NCBI RefSeq assembly: GCF_006094695.1
Contig: NZ_CP035103.1
Span: 3,658,001-3,722,000 of the forward strand
DNA length: 64,000 bases
Direction: 5' to 3'
Origin: Kocuria rosea
Lineage (GTDB): Bacteria > Actinomycetota > Actinomycetes > Actinomycetales > Micrococcaceae
How positions within the stretch are numbered: the stretch's first letter is position 1; each line of letters opens with the position of its first letter. The notes below the pieces were generated by a model. The model made no database searches, was not told where the DNA came from, and saw nothing but the letters and a program-made list of their open reading frames with translations. Below, in pieces: positions 45,557 through 54,021 of this stretch. A program made the position numbers and the translations under genes.

Positions 45557-46762
45557 GTGCTCACCAACGCGTCATCGGCCACGGGCCGGCGAGCCCGCCT
45601 CGGCTTCGGCTTCCTCGGCGTGGTGCTGATCGCGGTCAACCTGCGGGTCGGCTTCGTGACCGTGGGGCCGCTGCTCGAGGAGATCAGCCGCGACCTCGGC
45701 ATCTCGGCGGGCCAGGCCGGGCTGCTGACCGGGCTGCCGCTGGCCATGTTCGCCCTGTTCTCCCCCGTGGCCCCGGCGGTGGCCGCCCGGACCGGCCTGG
45801 ACCGGGCCCTGTGGCTGTCGCTGCTGCTGCTCGCGGCCGGGATCGCCGGCCGTTCCGCCCCGGTGGAGGGCGCCGTGTGGGTGGGCACGGCGGTGATCGG
45901 CATCGGCATCGCGTTCCTCAACGTGCTGCTGCCCTCGTTGGTGAAGCGGGAGTTCCCGCTGCGCGTGAGCCAGGTGACCGGCGTGTACACGTCGATCCAG
46001 GGCGCGGTGGCCGCGGCCGGCTCGGCGCTGGTGGTCCCGATCGCCCACTCCGGGCCGGCGGGCTGGCGCCTGGCCCTGGCGGTGTGGGCGGTGCCGGCCG
46101 TCGTGGCGCTGGTGGTGCTCTCGCCCGGGCTGCGGACCGGGAGCTCCGGCCCGGCGGTCCCCGCGGCGGAACTGGGCCCCTACCGGTCCCCGTGGCGGTC
46201 GGCGCTGGGCTGGCAGGTCACCCTGTTCATGGGCCTGCAGTCGGTGGCGTTCTACGTGCTCATGGCGTGGCTGCCGAGCATCGAGCGCAGCCACGGCGTC
46301 TCGGCGACCGCTGCGGGCACGCACATGGCGCTGTTCCTGCTGATCGGGATGGGCGCCAGCCTGGGCACCGGGGCGCTCATGCACCGGCTGGGCGACCAGC
46401 GGCCCGTGGCCTTCGCGGGCAGCGCCCTGGCCCTGGCCACCTTCGCGGGGCTGGCCGCCGCGCCTGAGCTGACGCTGCTGTGGATCGTGCTCGGGTCGAT
46501 CGGCTGCGGCAGCCTCATCGTCGTCGCGCTGTCCCTGTTCAGCCTCCGGTCCACCGACCACCGCCAGGCGGCGGCTCTGTCCGGGATGGCCCAGTCCGTG
46601 GGCTACGCGCTGGCCGCGATCGCCCCCGCCGTCTTCGGCGCCCTCTACGACGCCGGAGGGCGGTGGGAGCCGCCGCTGCTGCTCATGGCGGGTCTCATGG
46701 CGGTGCTGTGCGTCGTGGCCCTCTTCGCCGGGCGCGACCGCGTCATCGGGCCGGGCCGCTGA
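45557..46762 (+). CDS. MFS transporter of the CynX/NimT type
   Basis: 401-residue major facilitator with about 12 hydrophobic segments. NLRVGFVTVGPLLEEI at the N-terminus and YVLMAWLPSIERSHG are typical of the cyanate/nitroimidazole transporter subfamily. Transported compound unknown, and no cyanase is nearby. The start is GTG 45557 with AAAGGG seven bases upstream. It stands alone between two terminators. Confidence 0.87.
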   Translation: MLTNASSATGRRARLGFGFLGVVLIAVNLRVGFVTVGPLLEEISRDLGISAGQAGLLTGLPLAMFALFSPVAPAVAARTGLDRALWLSLLLLAAGIAGRSAPVEGAVWVGTAVIGIGIAFLNVLLPSLVKREFPLRVSQVTGVYTSIQGAVAAAGSALVVPIAHSGPAGWRLALAVWAVPAVVALVVLSPGLRTGSSGPAVPAAELGPYRSPWRSALGWQVTLFMGLQSVAFYVLMAWLPSIERSHGVSATAAGTHMALFLLIGMGASLGTGALMHRLGDQRPVAFAGSALALATFAGLAAAPELTLLWIVLGSIGCGSLIVVALSLFSLRSTDHRQAAALSGMAQSVGYALAAIAPAVFGALYDAGGRWEPPLLLMAGLMAVLCVVALFAGRDRVIGPGR

Positions 46763-46785
46763 GCGGTCCGCGCCGCCCGTCACGG

Positions 46786-46824
46786 CGGAACGCCGCCCGG
46801 CCGCGGCGGCCGGGCGGCGTTCCG
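46786..46824. terminator. Bidirectional terminator hairpin
   Basis: A perfect 17-bp stem (46786-46802 with 46808-46824) and a five-base loop lie between the convergent MFS and membrane-protein genes. Confidence 0.7.
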
Positions 46825-46862
46825 GTGGGGACTGCCGGGCGCCCGAGGGGCGCCGGAGCGGA

Positions 46863-47432
46863 TCAGACCATGCGGCGCGGGGCGAACCACTCCTTGACCG
46901 GGGCCTTGAACGCGGTGACCAGCCACAGGACGTTCACCACGACCAGCACCAGCCCGAGGACCAGCAGGACGATCCCCAGCCCGCCGTAGGCCATCGCGCC
47001 GAGGAGGCCGATCAGCGTCCCGACCACGCTGAGGATGGACAGGACGATGCCCAGGACGCGGGCCCAGTTCTTGCCCTTCTTCAGGAACACGTAGACGAGG
47101 GCGTACAGGCCCAGGGCGATCACCAGCATCACGATGCCGGTGATCTGCCCGATGCCCGAGGCCTGGTCGGCCGCCGCGATCTGGTCGGCGGACAGGCCCA
47201 TCTCCCGGTACATCTCGGTGGTGTCCACGGTGGTCGCGACGATGATCCCCACGATGTCGTTGAGGAGGTAGACGGCCGCGGAGACGAGGGTCAGGGTCAG
47301 GAGCCGCTTGACCTCGGGGGGCGCGGCGCCGGGGTGCCCGCCCTGATGGGCTCCGTACTGGTCGCCGCCGGCCTGGTACTGCGGCGGGCCGCCGCGGGCG
47401 CCCTCGGGCTGCTGGGGATAGGGGTTGCTCAT
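46863..47432 (-). CDS. Membrane protein of unknown function with Gln/Gly/Pro-rich N-terminus
   Basis: 189-residue protein. Residues 1-38 are a hydrophilic Pro/Gln/Gly-rich tail (SNPYPQQPEGARGG), followed by four hydrophobic segments, the second after a soluble stretch with TTEMYREMGLSADQIAAAD. This layout is common among small actinobacterial membrane proteins without assigned role. GAGGATC-type sequence precedes the ATG at 47432. I do not recognise a specific family. Confidence 0.72.
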   Translation of the reverse strand: MSNPYPQQPEGARGGPPQYQAGGDQYGAHQGGHPGAAPPEVKRLLTLTLVSAAVYLLNDIVGIIVATTVDTTEMYREMGLSADQIAAADQASGIGQITGIVMLVIALGLYALVYVFLKKGKNWARVLGIVLSILSVVGTLIGLLGAMAYGGLGIVLLVLGLVLVVVNVLWLVTAFKAPVKEWFAPRRMV

Positions 47433-47558
47433 GAGGATCTCCTTCGGTGGAACGGCAACGGCACAGGATGCGCCCTCCCATCCTCCCCCGCGGTGTGCGA
47501 TCGCACCTCCGTCTTCAGGACGAGGCGTGTCCCCCGCCCCGGGCCCTGCGCCCTGGGG

Positions 47559-47623
47559 CCCGCGAGATCGCAGGTGTCGGCGACGGCGGCGCCCCCGGTC
47601 GCCGGCAGCTGCCATCTCGCGGG
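47559..47623 (-). terminator. 65-base nested inverted repeat after the sortase gene
   Basis: Outer arms CCCGCGAGAT (47559-47568) and ATCTCGCGGG (47614-47623) enclose a second stem (GGCGAC with GTCGCC). It begins 12 bases beyond the sortase stop in the minus direction, so it probably ends that transcript. A separate palindrome TGCGATCGCA lies at 47496-47505 with no assigned role. Confidence 0.55.
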
Positions 47624-47635
47624 AGAAGGGAGGGG

Positions 47636-48322
47636 TCAGGTGGCGAGGGTCGCGTAGACCACGTAGTTGTCGTCGAACAGGCCGGTGGCGGGGTCGTAGC
47701 CGTCGCACGTGATCAGGCGCAGCTCCGCCCCGGCCGTGTTGCCGTAGACGGCCCGTGTGGGAAAGGCGTTCTTGGCGTGCTGCTCCCCGCGGTCGACGAC
47801 GAACACCGCCGTGCTGCCGTCCGCCCGCGTGATCTCCACGGTGTCGCCGGGGGCCAGCCCGCGCAGCCCCGCGAAGACACCGGGCCCGCCGTCGGTCGCG
47901 TTGACGTGGCCGAGCAGGACGGCCGGCCCCCGCTCCCCCGGCGTGGGCGAGGACGTGTACCAGGAGGCCGGGGCCCCGGGGCCGGTCGGCGGCACCTCCA
48001 GCGACCCGTCCGGGCGCAGGCCCAGGTGCAGCAGCTCGGACGAGGCCCCCACCGCGGGGATCCGCACCGCCACGGGCGCGGACTCCGGCAGCACCGGCGG
48101 CAGCGCCTCGGGCGCCGGGGCGGCGGACGGTGCGGCAGCCGGTGTGGTGGGCGCGGCCGTCGCACCCGGCGCCGGCGTCCGCGCCGGCGCGGCGGACACC
48201 GCCGACGACGACGGGGCGGGGGGCTGCGCGGGGGACCCGCCCGCGCAGCCGCTGAGCAGCAGGAGGACGACCGCCGCAGGGACCAGGCGGCCCCTGCGGC
48301 GGTCGGCGGTCGGATCCGGCAC
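47636..48322 (-). CDS. Class F-like sortase with lipoprotein-type N-terminus
   Basis: 228-residue exported sortase. The N-terminus has a hydrophobic segment ending in LSGC, a good lipobox with Cys26, then about 50 residues of Ala/Pro/Ser/Thr-rich linker and the catalytic domain. His139 in LLGHVNA and Cys206 in LITCDGYDP are the expected catalytic pair. The C-terminal strand reads FDDNYVVYA, and I cannot place the usual catalytic Arg there, which deserves checking. GGAGG lies about ten bases before the GTG start. It follows the Excalibur gene by 28 bases and probably anchors that product to peptidoglycan. Confidence 0.83.
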   Translation of the reverse strand: MPDPTADRRRGRLVPAAVVLLLLSGCAGGSPAQPPAPSSSAVSAAPARTPAPGATAAPTTPAAAPSAAPAPEALPPVLPESAPVAVRIPAVGASSELLHLGLRPDGSLEVPPTGPGAPASWYTSSPTPGERGPAVLLGHVNATDGGPGVFAGLRGLAPGDTVEITRADGSTAVFVVDRGEQHAKNAFPTRAVYGNTAGAELRLITCDGYDPATGLFDDNYVVYATLAT

Positions 48323-48350
48323 GGGGACCGGTCCCTCCGCCCGGCCCGGC

Positions 48351-48875
48351 CTAGGCCCGGCCGGCACCGCGCCGGCGCACCGCCACCGCGGCGGCCGCCG
48401 CCGAGGCCACCGCCGCCAGGGCCAGACCGCCGGCGAGGACCGGGGCTCCGGAACCGGCGTCCACGGCGGCACCGGTGTCGGCGCCGCCCACGGGCACCTC
48501 GTCCACCTGGGTGTACGGGTCCTCGGCAGGCACTTCCCCGGGCACCTCGCCGGGCTGGGCGTCCGGCCCGGGGCCGGCGCCGGGGACCCAGTCGATGACG
48601 GTGTGGCTCCAGCCCCCCGATGCGTTCTCCACGGGGATGCGGGTGGGGTCGTAGGGCCACTCGGCGCTCTCGCACACGACGCCGTCGCCGTCGTCGTCGA
48701 CGAGGCTCGTGCTGTAGCTGACGGAGCCCACCGGGATGTTGTGGACGCCGTACCCGGCGGCCGTGGCGCAGTCGGTGAAGACCATCGCGTCACCGGGCGC
48801 GGCCGTCGCCGGTCCCGCCGTCAGGACCACGAGCCCGATCACCGCCGCCGCCACGCCCGCTGCACTGTTCTTCAT
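48351..48875 (-). CDS. Excalibur-domain secreted protein with putative wall-sorting tail
   Basis: 174-residue exported protein. Signal peptide residues 1-26 end TAGPATA. The Excalibur calcium-binding module ends in VDDDGDGVVCE at 59-69. A Pro/Gly-rich middle is followed by VGGADTG (129-135), a hydrophobic segment (about 144-165) and the basic end RRRGAGRA. That tail has the order motif-hydrophobic-basic of a sortase substrate, although the motif departs from LPxTG. The adjacent sortase strengthens this reading. Confidence 0.8.
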   Translation of the reverse strand: MKNSAAGVAAAVIGLVVLTAGPATAAPGDAMVFTDCATAAGYGVHNIPVGSVSYSTSLVDDDGDGVVCESAEWPYDPTRIPVENASGGWSHTVIDWVPGAGPGPDAQPGEVPGEVPAEDPYTQVDEVPVGGADTGAAVDAGSGAPVLAGGLALAAVASAAAAAVAVRRRGAGRA

Positions 48876-49051
48876 GGTGTTCCCTCGCTTCTGGGAGTGC
48901 TGATGTGCAAGCGCATCGTAGGAGGTTCACCACTGCAACGTCACGGGTCGGATAGTGATGCCGGCGTCCGCGCGGCGCGGCGGGCCCGGTTTCCGGCGGA
49001 AATCTGCCATTTCCGCTCTGACTGGTTGCATCGCGGTGCATTCTGTGAGTT

Positions 49052-49852
49052 TCATGACGCGGGCGCGGAACCGTCCGATCCTCGCCCATCCCCCTGGTCC
49101 GGGACAGGGCTGTGGCCGTCCCCGAGCGTCAGCCCGCTCGCGGCGGCTTCGTCGAGGACCAGCGTGGTCCGGGGGTGGAACTGCAGCACCGACGCCGGGC
49201 ACCGGGCGGCCACCGGACCCTCCACGGCCGCGGCGACGGCCGCCGCCTTCCGCTCCCCCTGCGCGACCAGGAGCACCTGGCGTGCCTCGAGGATCGTGCC
49301 CAGCCCCTGGGTGAGGCAGTGGGTGGGGACGTCGTCGGGCCGGTCGAAGAAGCGGGCGTTGTCGGCGCGCGTCTGCGCGGATAGAGCCGCGACGCGGGTG
49401 CGGGAGGACAGCGACGAGATCGGTTCGTTGAAGCCGATGTGGCCGTTCGTGCCGATCCCCAGGACCTGGAGGTCGATGCCGCCGGCCGCGGCGATCGCCC
49501 GCTCGTACTCCTCGGCGGCCCCGCCCAGATCGGCGCGGGAGGCGTCGGGCACCCGGACCTGCTCCGGGGCCAGGCCGAAGGGCCGGACGACCTCCCGGTC
49601 CAGGTACGCGGCGTAGCTGCGCGGGTGCTCCGGCGGGAGACCGACGTACTCGTCGAGGGCGAAGCACGTGAGGTGCGAGAGGTCGAGCGATCCCTCGGCC
49701 CGGCGCCGGGCCAGCTCCCGGTAGATCCCGACCGGCGACGACCCGGTGGCCACCCCCAGCACGGTGTCCGGCTCTTGGGCGATCCGGCCGGCGACGACGT
49801 CGGCCGCGTACGTGGCGACGTCCGCGGCGGTCGGCACGATGACGATGTCCAT
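49052..49852 (-). CDS. Glucosamine-6-phosphate deaminase, second copy
   Basis: 266-residue NagB homologue with GVATGSSPVG, CFALDEYVGL and GIGTNGHIGFNEP intact, so it should be active. It differs from the operon copy at 12918-13706 by a hydrophilic C-terminal extension and an isolated location behind an APH-type kinase gene. It may serve a different amino-sugar condition or an anabolic balance. Promoter not obvious. The 176 bases between it and the Excalibur gene show no further gene. Confidence 0.9.
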   Translation of the reverse strand: MDIVIVPTAADVATYAADVVAGRIAQEPDTVLGVATGSSPVGIYRELARRRAEGSLDLSHLTCFALDEYVGLPPEHPRSYAAYLDREVVRPFGLAPEQVRVPDASRADLGGAAEEYERAIAAAGGIDLQVLGIGTNGHIGFNEPISSLSSRTRVAALSAQTRADNARFFDRPDDVPTHCLTQGLGTILEARQVLLVAQGERKAAAVAAAVEGPVAARCPASVLQFHPRTTLVLDEAAASGLTLGDGHSPVPDQGDGRGSDGSAPAS

Positions 49853-49920
49853 GAGCTGCCCCTCCTCGTGCACTGGGAGGCCCATTGTCCTCGGACCGGT
49901 GGCAGGCGATCCAGCGGGGT

Positions 49921-50832
49921 TCAGGAGCCGGGGTCCAGCTGCGCGGCCGCGTGCCGGAGCACGGGACCGAAGTCCGGGCCGGCGCCGGGGCTCGCCGCCA
50001 GCGCCGCGACGTACAGGGCGGCCCAGGCGGCGGCGCGGCGCCACACGTCGTCGTCGTACCGGCCGGTGCTGTCCGTGACGGCGCGGAACGCGGAGCGCTG
50101 GTCCGCGTCGAAGGCCAGCCACGCGCCGGCGAGGTCGGACGCGGGGTCCCCGGCGCAGACGTCCCCGAAGTCGACGAGACCGGCCAGTCGCCCGCCCCGG
50201 TGCACGAGGTTCCAGGGGTGCGGGTCCCCGTGCAGCCAGACCGCCGGCCGTGACCACGGGGCGGCGCGCAGGCCGTCGTCGACGACGCCGCGGAGCCGCT
50301 CGGTGCGCCGCGCCCCGAGCAGCGCGGCCGCGGCCGGCCAGGACGGGGCCGCCGCGCGGAGCCGCGCGTCGAGCGGGACGCCCCGGTAGGGGTTGCGCGG
50401 GGCCTCCCCGGGTGCCGGCCGGTGCAGCGAGGACAGGGCCCGGGCCAGGTCCTCCGCGAGCCGCCCGCGCCGGGCGACCGGCAGGGTCGCGACGGCCTCG
50501 CCCTCGATCCACCGGACCACTGCCCAGGGCCACGGGTACCCGGCGCCGGGGACGCCGCGGAACACCGGCCGGGGCACGGCGATCCCCAGCGCGACCAGCG
50601 GTGCGCCGGCCACGGCCGTCCACCGCACCTCGTGGAGCAGGCACGGGACGGCGGCGCGGCGCACCGGCAGGCGCACCGCGTGGGCGGGGCCGAGCCGGAA
50701 CAGCACGTTGTCCCAGCCCTGCGCCACCGGGGTCGGCGTCTGGTCCAGGAGCTCGCGGAGCTCCCGCGGCAGCTGCGCCGCCAGCAGGCGGCGCACCTGG
50801 GCGGCCGTCGGCTGCACCTCGACCTCGGGCAT
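49921..50832 (-). CDS. Aminoglycoside phosphotransferase-fold kinase
   Basis: 303-residue APH/choline kinase-like protein. The catalytic loop WLHGDPHPWNLV and the metal-binding VDFGDVCAGDP are complete. Family members phosphorylate aminoglycosides, macrolides, homoserine, choline or other small molecules. Nothing in the sequence proves resistance. The start at ATG 50832 is preferred over a longer frame; GGAGG lies upstream. It is 68 bases upstream of the second nagB, on the same strand, so the substrate might be a sugar or amino sugar (speculative). Confidence 0.82.
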   Translation of the reverse strand: MPEVEVQPTAAQVRRLLAAQLPRELRELLDQTPTPVAQGWDNVLFRLGPAHAVRLPVRRAAVPCLLHEVRWTAVAGAPLVALGIAVPRPVFRGVPGAGYPWPWAVVRWIEGEAVATLPVARRGRLAEDLARALSSLHRPAPGEAPRNPYRGVPLDARLRAAAPSWPAAAALLGARRTERLRGVVDDGLRAAPWSRPAVWLHGDPHPWNLVHRGGRLAGLVDFGDVCAGDPASDLAGAWLAFDADQRSAFRAVTDSTGRYDDDVWRRAAAWAALYVAALAASPGAGPDFGPVLRHAAAQLDPGS

Positions 50833-50919
50833 CGTCCACCCCTCCTCCCGGCTGCGTCGGCTCGGGCGCACCCCGATCCAGGCTGCCGGACCCGGGACCC
50901 GGTGCGGGGGGTCCGGCAG

Positions 50920-50959
50920 AAAAAAACATCGCCACCCGGCCGGAGCCGGGTGGCGATGT
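50920..50959 (-). terminator. Rho-independent terminator of the cold-shock gene
   Basis: A perfect 15-bp stem (50926-50940 with 50945-50959), four-base loop and, in the minus direction, a run of seven T. This is the only textbook intrinsic terminator with a T-tract that I found in the window. Confidence 0.9.
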
Positions 50960-51020
50960 CAGGTCGACGCCGGGGCGTTCAGCCCCGCGCCGGAGATCTC
51001 ACGAGGAGATCAGAGCGTGA

Positions 51021-51227
51021 TCACGCAAGCACGGTGATGTTCGCGGCCTGGGGGCCCTTGGGGCCGTCCTGGGTCTCGAACTCGACGCGCTGGTTCTCCT
51101 CGAGGGAGCGGAATCCGCCGGAGTTGATCGCGGAGAAGTGCGCGAACACGTCCTTGGAGCCGTCCTCGGGGGTGATGAAGCCGAAGCCCTTGTCGGCGTT
51201 GAACCACTTCACGGTGCCAGTAGTCAT
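51021..51227 (-). CDS. Cold-shock protein (CspA family)
   Basis: 68-residue single CSD beta-barrel RNA chaperone. RNP1 is KGFGFI (13-18) and RNP2 VFAHF (27-31). The N-terminus [10 protein letters not shown] is typical, so ATG 51227 is chosen although the frame is open further upstream. A long, comparatively AT-rich leader precedes it and a strong intrinsic terminator follows it, as expected of a highly expressed monocistronic gene. Confidence 0.96.
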   Translation of the reverse strand: MTTGTVKWFNADKGFGFITPEDGSKDVFAHFSAINSGGFRSLEENQRVEFETQDGPKGPQAANITVLA

Positions 51228-51389
51228 GGGGAACCTGTCTTTCTGGGAAACGGAGCGTCCCCGGCGATCGGGGTGCTCGGGCGTTGCGATGCCTGCCAAA
51301 ACGTCTTCTCAGAAAAACTGCTGCGCCCGATGTCCGGGCGAACTGCTTGAACTGCAAGAACGAAACTTCAACAACTGGTGATGACTCTA
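51228..51389 (-). promoter_or_regulatory. Long cspA leader and promoter
   Basis: A -10-like TAGAGT (51389-51384, minus strand) predicts a start near 51377 and a leader of about 150 bases, close to the classic cspA leader length. On the minus strand CAGTT occurs four times between 51316 and 51377, and CGCCCG/CGGGCG (51324-51340) forms a hairpin. The base composition is well below the GC of neighbours. It may act as a cold-responsive RNA switch. Confidence 0.5.
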
Positions 51390-51472
51390 CAGGTGTTCGG
51401 GGAAAAGCACAGTGACGGGCCCCACTGCCCCCGCGGACACCCCGAGATCGCCGGGGGATCGCCCCGAGGCCG

Positions 51473-51501
51473 TTCCCACGGGCGCGTCGCGTCCATAGGC
51501 T
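51473..51501 (+). promoter_or_regulatory. pxpA promoter, leaderless start
   Basis: TTCCCA (51473-51478), a 17-base spacer and TAGGCT (51496-51501) place the transcription start on the ATG at 51508. No Shine-Dalgarno is present. Confidence 0.5.
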
Positions 51502-51507
51502 GTGACC

Positions 51508-52263
51508 ATGGCCACACCTGAGACCCGCACCCGGCCCACCGTCAACTCGGACATGGGCGAGGGGATCGGCCTGCACCGCTTCGGCAACGACCCGGAGCTG
51601 CTGCAGGTCGTGGACCTCGCCAACGTCGCCTGTGGCTTCCACGCCGGGGACCCGGACATCATGTCCGCCACCGTGGCCGCCGCCGTGGCCCACGACGTCG
51701 CGATCGGCGCCCACCCCTCCCTGCCCGACCAGTGGGGCTTCGGCCGCCGCGCCATGGTGCTCGCCCCGGAGGAGGTCGAGTCCCTGGTCCGCTACCAGGT
51801 GGGCGCCCTCACCGGCTTCCTGCTCCAGCACGGGGCGGACCTGCACCACCTCAAGCCGCACGGCTCGCTCTACGGGATGGTCGCCAAGGACCCGGCGCTC
51901 ATGGAGGCGGTGGCGGCGGTGGCCGCCGACTACCGCGTGCCCGTGCTCGGCATGGCCGGCACCGCCCACGAGTCCGTGTGCGCCGAGCGCGGCGTGCCGT
52001 TCGTGGCCGAGCTCTACGTGGACCTCGACTACAACGCCGAGGGCGGGCTGATCATCCAGCGCACGCCCCACGCCACCGACCCGCGCGCCGCCGCGGACCG
52101 GGTGGCGCAGGCCCTGGCCGAGGGGGTCGTGCGGGCCGAGGACGGCACGGAGCTGCCGATGCGCTTCGAGTCGGTCTGCGTGCACTCCGACGCCCCGGGG
52201 GCGCCCGCGGTGGCCCGCGCCGTCCGCGCGGCGATCGACGCCCACGCGGCGACGGGCACCTGA
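51508..52263 (+). CDS. pxpA: 5-oxoprolinase subunit A (LamB/YcsF family)
   Basis: 251-residue LamB/YcsF protein with NSDMGEGIG, NVACGFHAGDP, GAHPSLPDQWGFGRR and LKPHGSLYG, all family hallmarks. PxpA with PxpB and PxpC cleaves 5-oxoproline to glutamate at the expense of ATP. The ATG at 51508 follows a -10 box at leaderless spacing; an in-frame GTG at 51502 is less likely. It heads a five-gene operon that also encodes biotin carboxylase and biotin carrier. Confidence 0.92.
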   Translation: MATPETRTRPTVNSDMGEGIGLHRFGNDPELLQVVDLANVACGFHAGDPDIMSATVAAAVAHDVAIGAHPSLPDQWGFGRRAMVLAPEEVESLVRYQVGALTGFLLQHGADLHHLKPHGSLYGMVAKDPALMEAVAAVAADYRVPVLGMAGTAHESVCAERGVPFVAELYVDLDYNAEGGLIIQRTPHATDPRAAADRVAQALAEGVVRAEDGTELPMRFESVCVHSDAPGAPAVARAVRAAIDAHAATGT

Positions 52264-52353
52264 CCCGCCCGGCCGCCGTCGTCCCGGCCTTCCGACCCGG
52301 ACCCGGTGCCCGCCGACCCCACGTCTCCCCACCCGACCGAAAGGACCCGCACC

Positions 52354-52593
52354 ATGACCGAGATCCAGTCCCCGCTCCCCGGTGTCTTCTACCGCCGCCC
52401 CTCACCCGACAAGGACCCGTTCGTCCGGGACGGCGACCCGGTCGAGGCCGGCCAGGTCATCGGTCTCATCGAGGTGATGAAGCAGTTCTCGGAGGTCCAG
52501 TCGGACGCCGCCGGCACGATCCAGGCCTTCGAGGTGGAGGACGGCGACATGGTCAACCCGGGGGACGTCATCGCCGTCGTCGCGGAGAGCTGA
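52354..52593 (+). CDS. Biotin carboxyl carrier protein
   Basis: 79-residue biotinyl domain. The biotin-accepting Lys43 lies in EVMKQFSEV, an uncommon variant of the usual EAMKM. The protein lacks the long N-terminal region of acetyl-CoA carboxylase BCCP and is a minimal domain. It lies three bases before the biotin carboxylase gene and within the pxp operon, so it should serve a carboxylation linked to PxpB and PxpC rather than fatty-acid synthesis. Confidence 0.9.
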   Translation: MTEIQSPLPGVFYRRPSPDKDPFVRDGDPVEAGQVIGLIEVMKQFSEVQSDAAGTIQAFEVEDGDMVNPGDVIAVVAES

Positions 52594-52596
52594 GCC

Positions 52597-54021
52597 GTGC
52601 CGATCTCCACGCTCCTGGTGGCCAACCGGGGCGAGATCGCGGTCCGGATCCTGCGCTCGGCGCAGCAGATGGGCCTGCGCACCGTGCTGGCCGTGAGCGA
52701 GGTGGACCAGGACTCCATGGCGGCGGAGCTCGCCGGCGCCGTGGCCGTGGTGGGCCCCGCCCCGGCCCAGAAGTCCTACCTGAACGCGGAGGCGCTCGTG
52801 GCCGCGGCCCTGGAGCACGGGTGCGACGCCGTGCACCCCGGCTACGGCTTCCTCTCCGAGAACGCCGCGTTCGCCCGGCGCGTCCAGGAAGCGGGGCTGA
52901 CGTGGGTGGGCCCCGCCCCCGACGTCATCGACCTCATGGGCCACAAGACCCGGGCCCTGGAGGCCGCGATCGCCGCCGGGGTGCCCGTCCTCGCCGGGTC
53001 CAACGGGCCCCTGGAGGGCGACGACGACGCCGTCCTGGCGCTGGCCCGGGAGGTCGGCTACCCGCTCGTCATCAAGGCCTCGGCCGGTGGCGGCGGGCGC
53101 GGCATCCGCCTGGTCCGCGCCGAGGAGGACCTCCTGCGGACCGTCGACACCGCCCGGTCCGAGGCCGGGGCGAGCTTCGGGGACCCCACCGTGTACCTGG
53201 AGCGGTTCGTGGAGCGGGCCCGGCACGTGGAGGTCCAGGTCCTCGGCGACGGGCAGACCTTCCTGCACCTGGGCGACCGAGACTGCTCCCTGCAGCGCCG
53301 CTCCCAGAAGATCGTGGAGGAGGCCCCCGCCCCGGACCTGCCGGACGAGGTCCGCGAGCGCATCCGGGACTCCGCCGTGAACCTGGCCCGGCTGTGCTCC
53401 TACACCGGGGTGGGCACGGTCGAGTACCTCTACGACCCCGTCCGGCACGAGGCGGCGTTCATCGAGATGAACACCCGCCTGCAGGTGGAGCACCCGGTCA
53501 CGGAGTTCGTCACGGGCGTGGACCTGGTCGCCGAGCAGCTCACGATCGCCTCGACCGGGCGCACGGAGCTGCGGCAGGAGGACATCTCCTTCGCCGGGCA
53601 CTCCGTGGAGTGCCGGATCAACGCCGAGGACCCGGAGAAGGGGTTCATGCCGAGCCCGGGCACGATCAACCGCCTCGACTGGCCGGAGGGGTCCGAGTAC
53701 CGCGTGGACTCCGGCGTGCGCAACGGCGACACCGTGGCCCCGTACTACGACTCGCTGCTGGCCAAGCTGATCGTGCACGCCGAGGACCGGGAGACGGCCG
53801 TGCAGCGGATGGGCGCGGCCCTTGTCGCCACGCACGTGGAGGGGATCAGGACCACGGTGCCGCTGCTGCGGCGGCTCGTGCTGGACCCGGAGTTCGCGGC
53901 CGTGGCGCACCACACCACCTGGATCGAGACCGAGCTGCTGACCGGCCGGGCCGGCGGCGCACCCAGCGACGAGCCCGGCGACGAGCCCGGCGACATTCCC
54001 AGTGAGGGGAGCGCACCATGA
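52597..54021 (+). CDS. Biotin carboxylase
   Basis: 474-residue ATP-grasp enzyme that carboxylates the biotin of the preceding carrier. Key parts are ANRGEIAVRI, HPGYGFLSEN, the Gly-rich ATP lid ASAGGGGRGIR, EMNTRLQVEHPVTE and the RINAEDP motif. The C-terminal 25 residues repeat Asp-Glu-Pro-Gly units and look disordered. It starts at GTG 52597, and its stop overlaps the pxpB start (ATGA). A dedicated carboxylase inside a pxp operon points to a biotin-dependent variant of the pathway. Confidence 0.93.
   Translation: MPISTLLVANRGEIAVRILRSAQQMGLRTVLAVSEVDQDSMAAELAGAVAVVGPAPAQKSYLNAEALVAAALEHGCDAVHPGYGFLSENAAFARRVQEAGLTWVGPAPDVIDLMGHKTRALEAAIAAGVPVLAGSNGPLEGDDDAVLALAREVGYPLVIKASAGGGGRGIRLVRAEEDLLRTVDTARSEAGASFGDPTVYLERFVERARHVEVQVLGDGQTFLHLGDRDCSLQRRSQKIVEEAPAPDLPDEVRERIRDSAVNLARLCSYTGVGTVEYLYDPVRHEAAFIEMNTRLQVEHPVTEFVTGVDLVAEQLTIASTGRTELRQEDISFAGHSVECRINAEDPEKGFMPSPGTINRLDWPEGSEYRVDSGVRNGDTVAPYYDSLLAKLIVHAEDRETAVQRMGAALVATHVEGIRTTVPLLRRLVLDPEFAAVAHHTTWIETELLTGRAGGAPSDEPGDEPGDIPSEGSAP

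Noticed and set aside
49921..50832. Antibiotic-resistance aminoglycoside kinase
   Set aside because: Only the generic APH fold is visible and there is no mobile element or resistance context.
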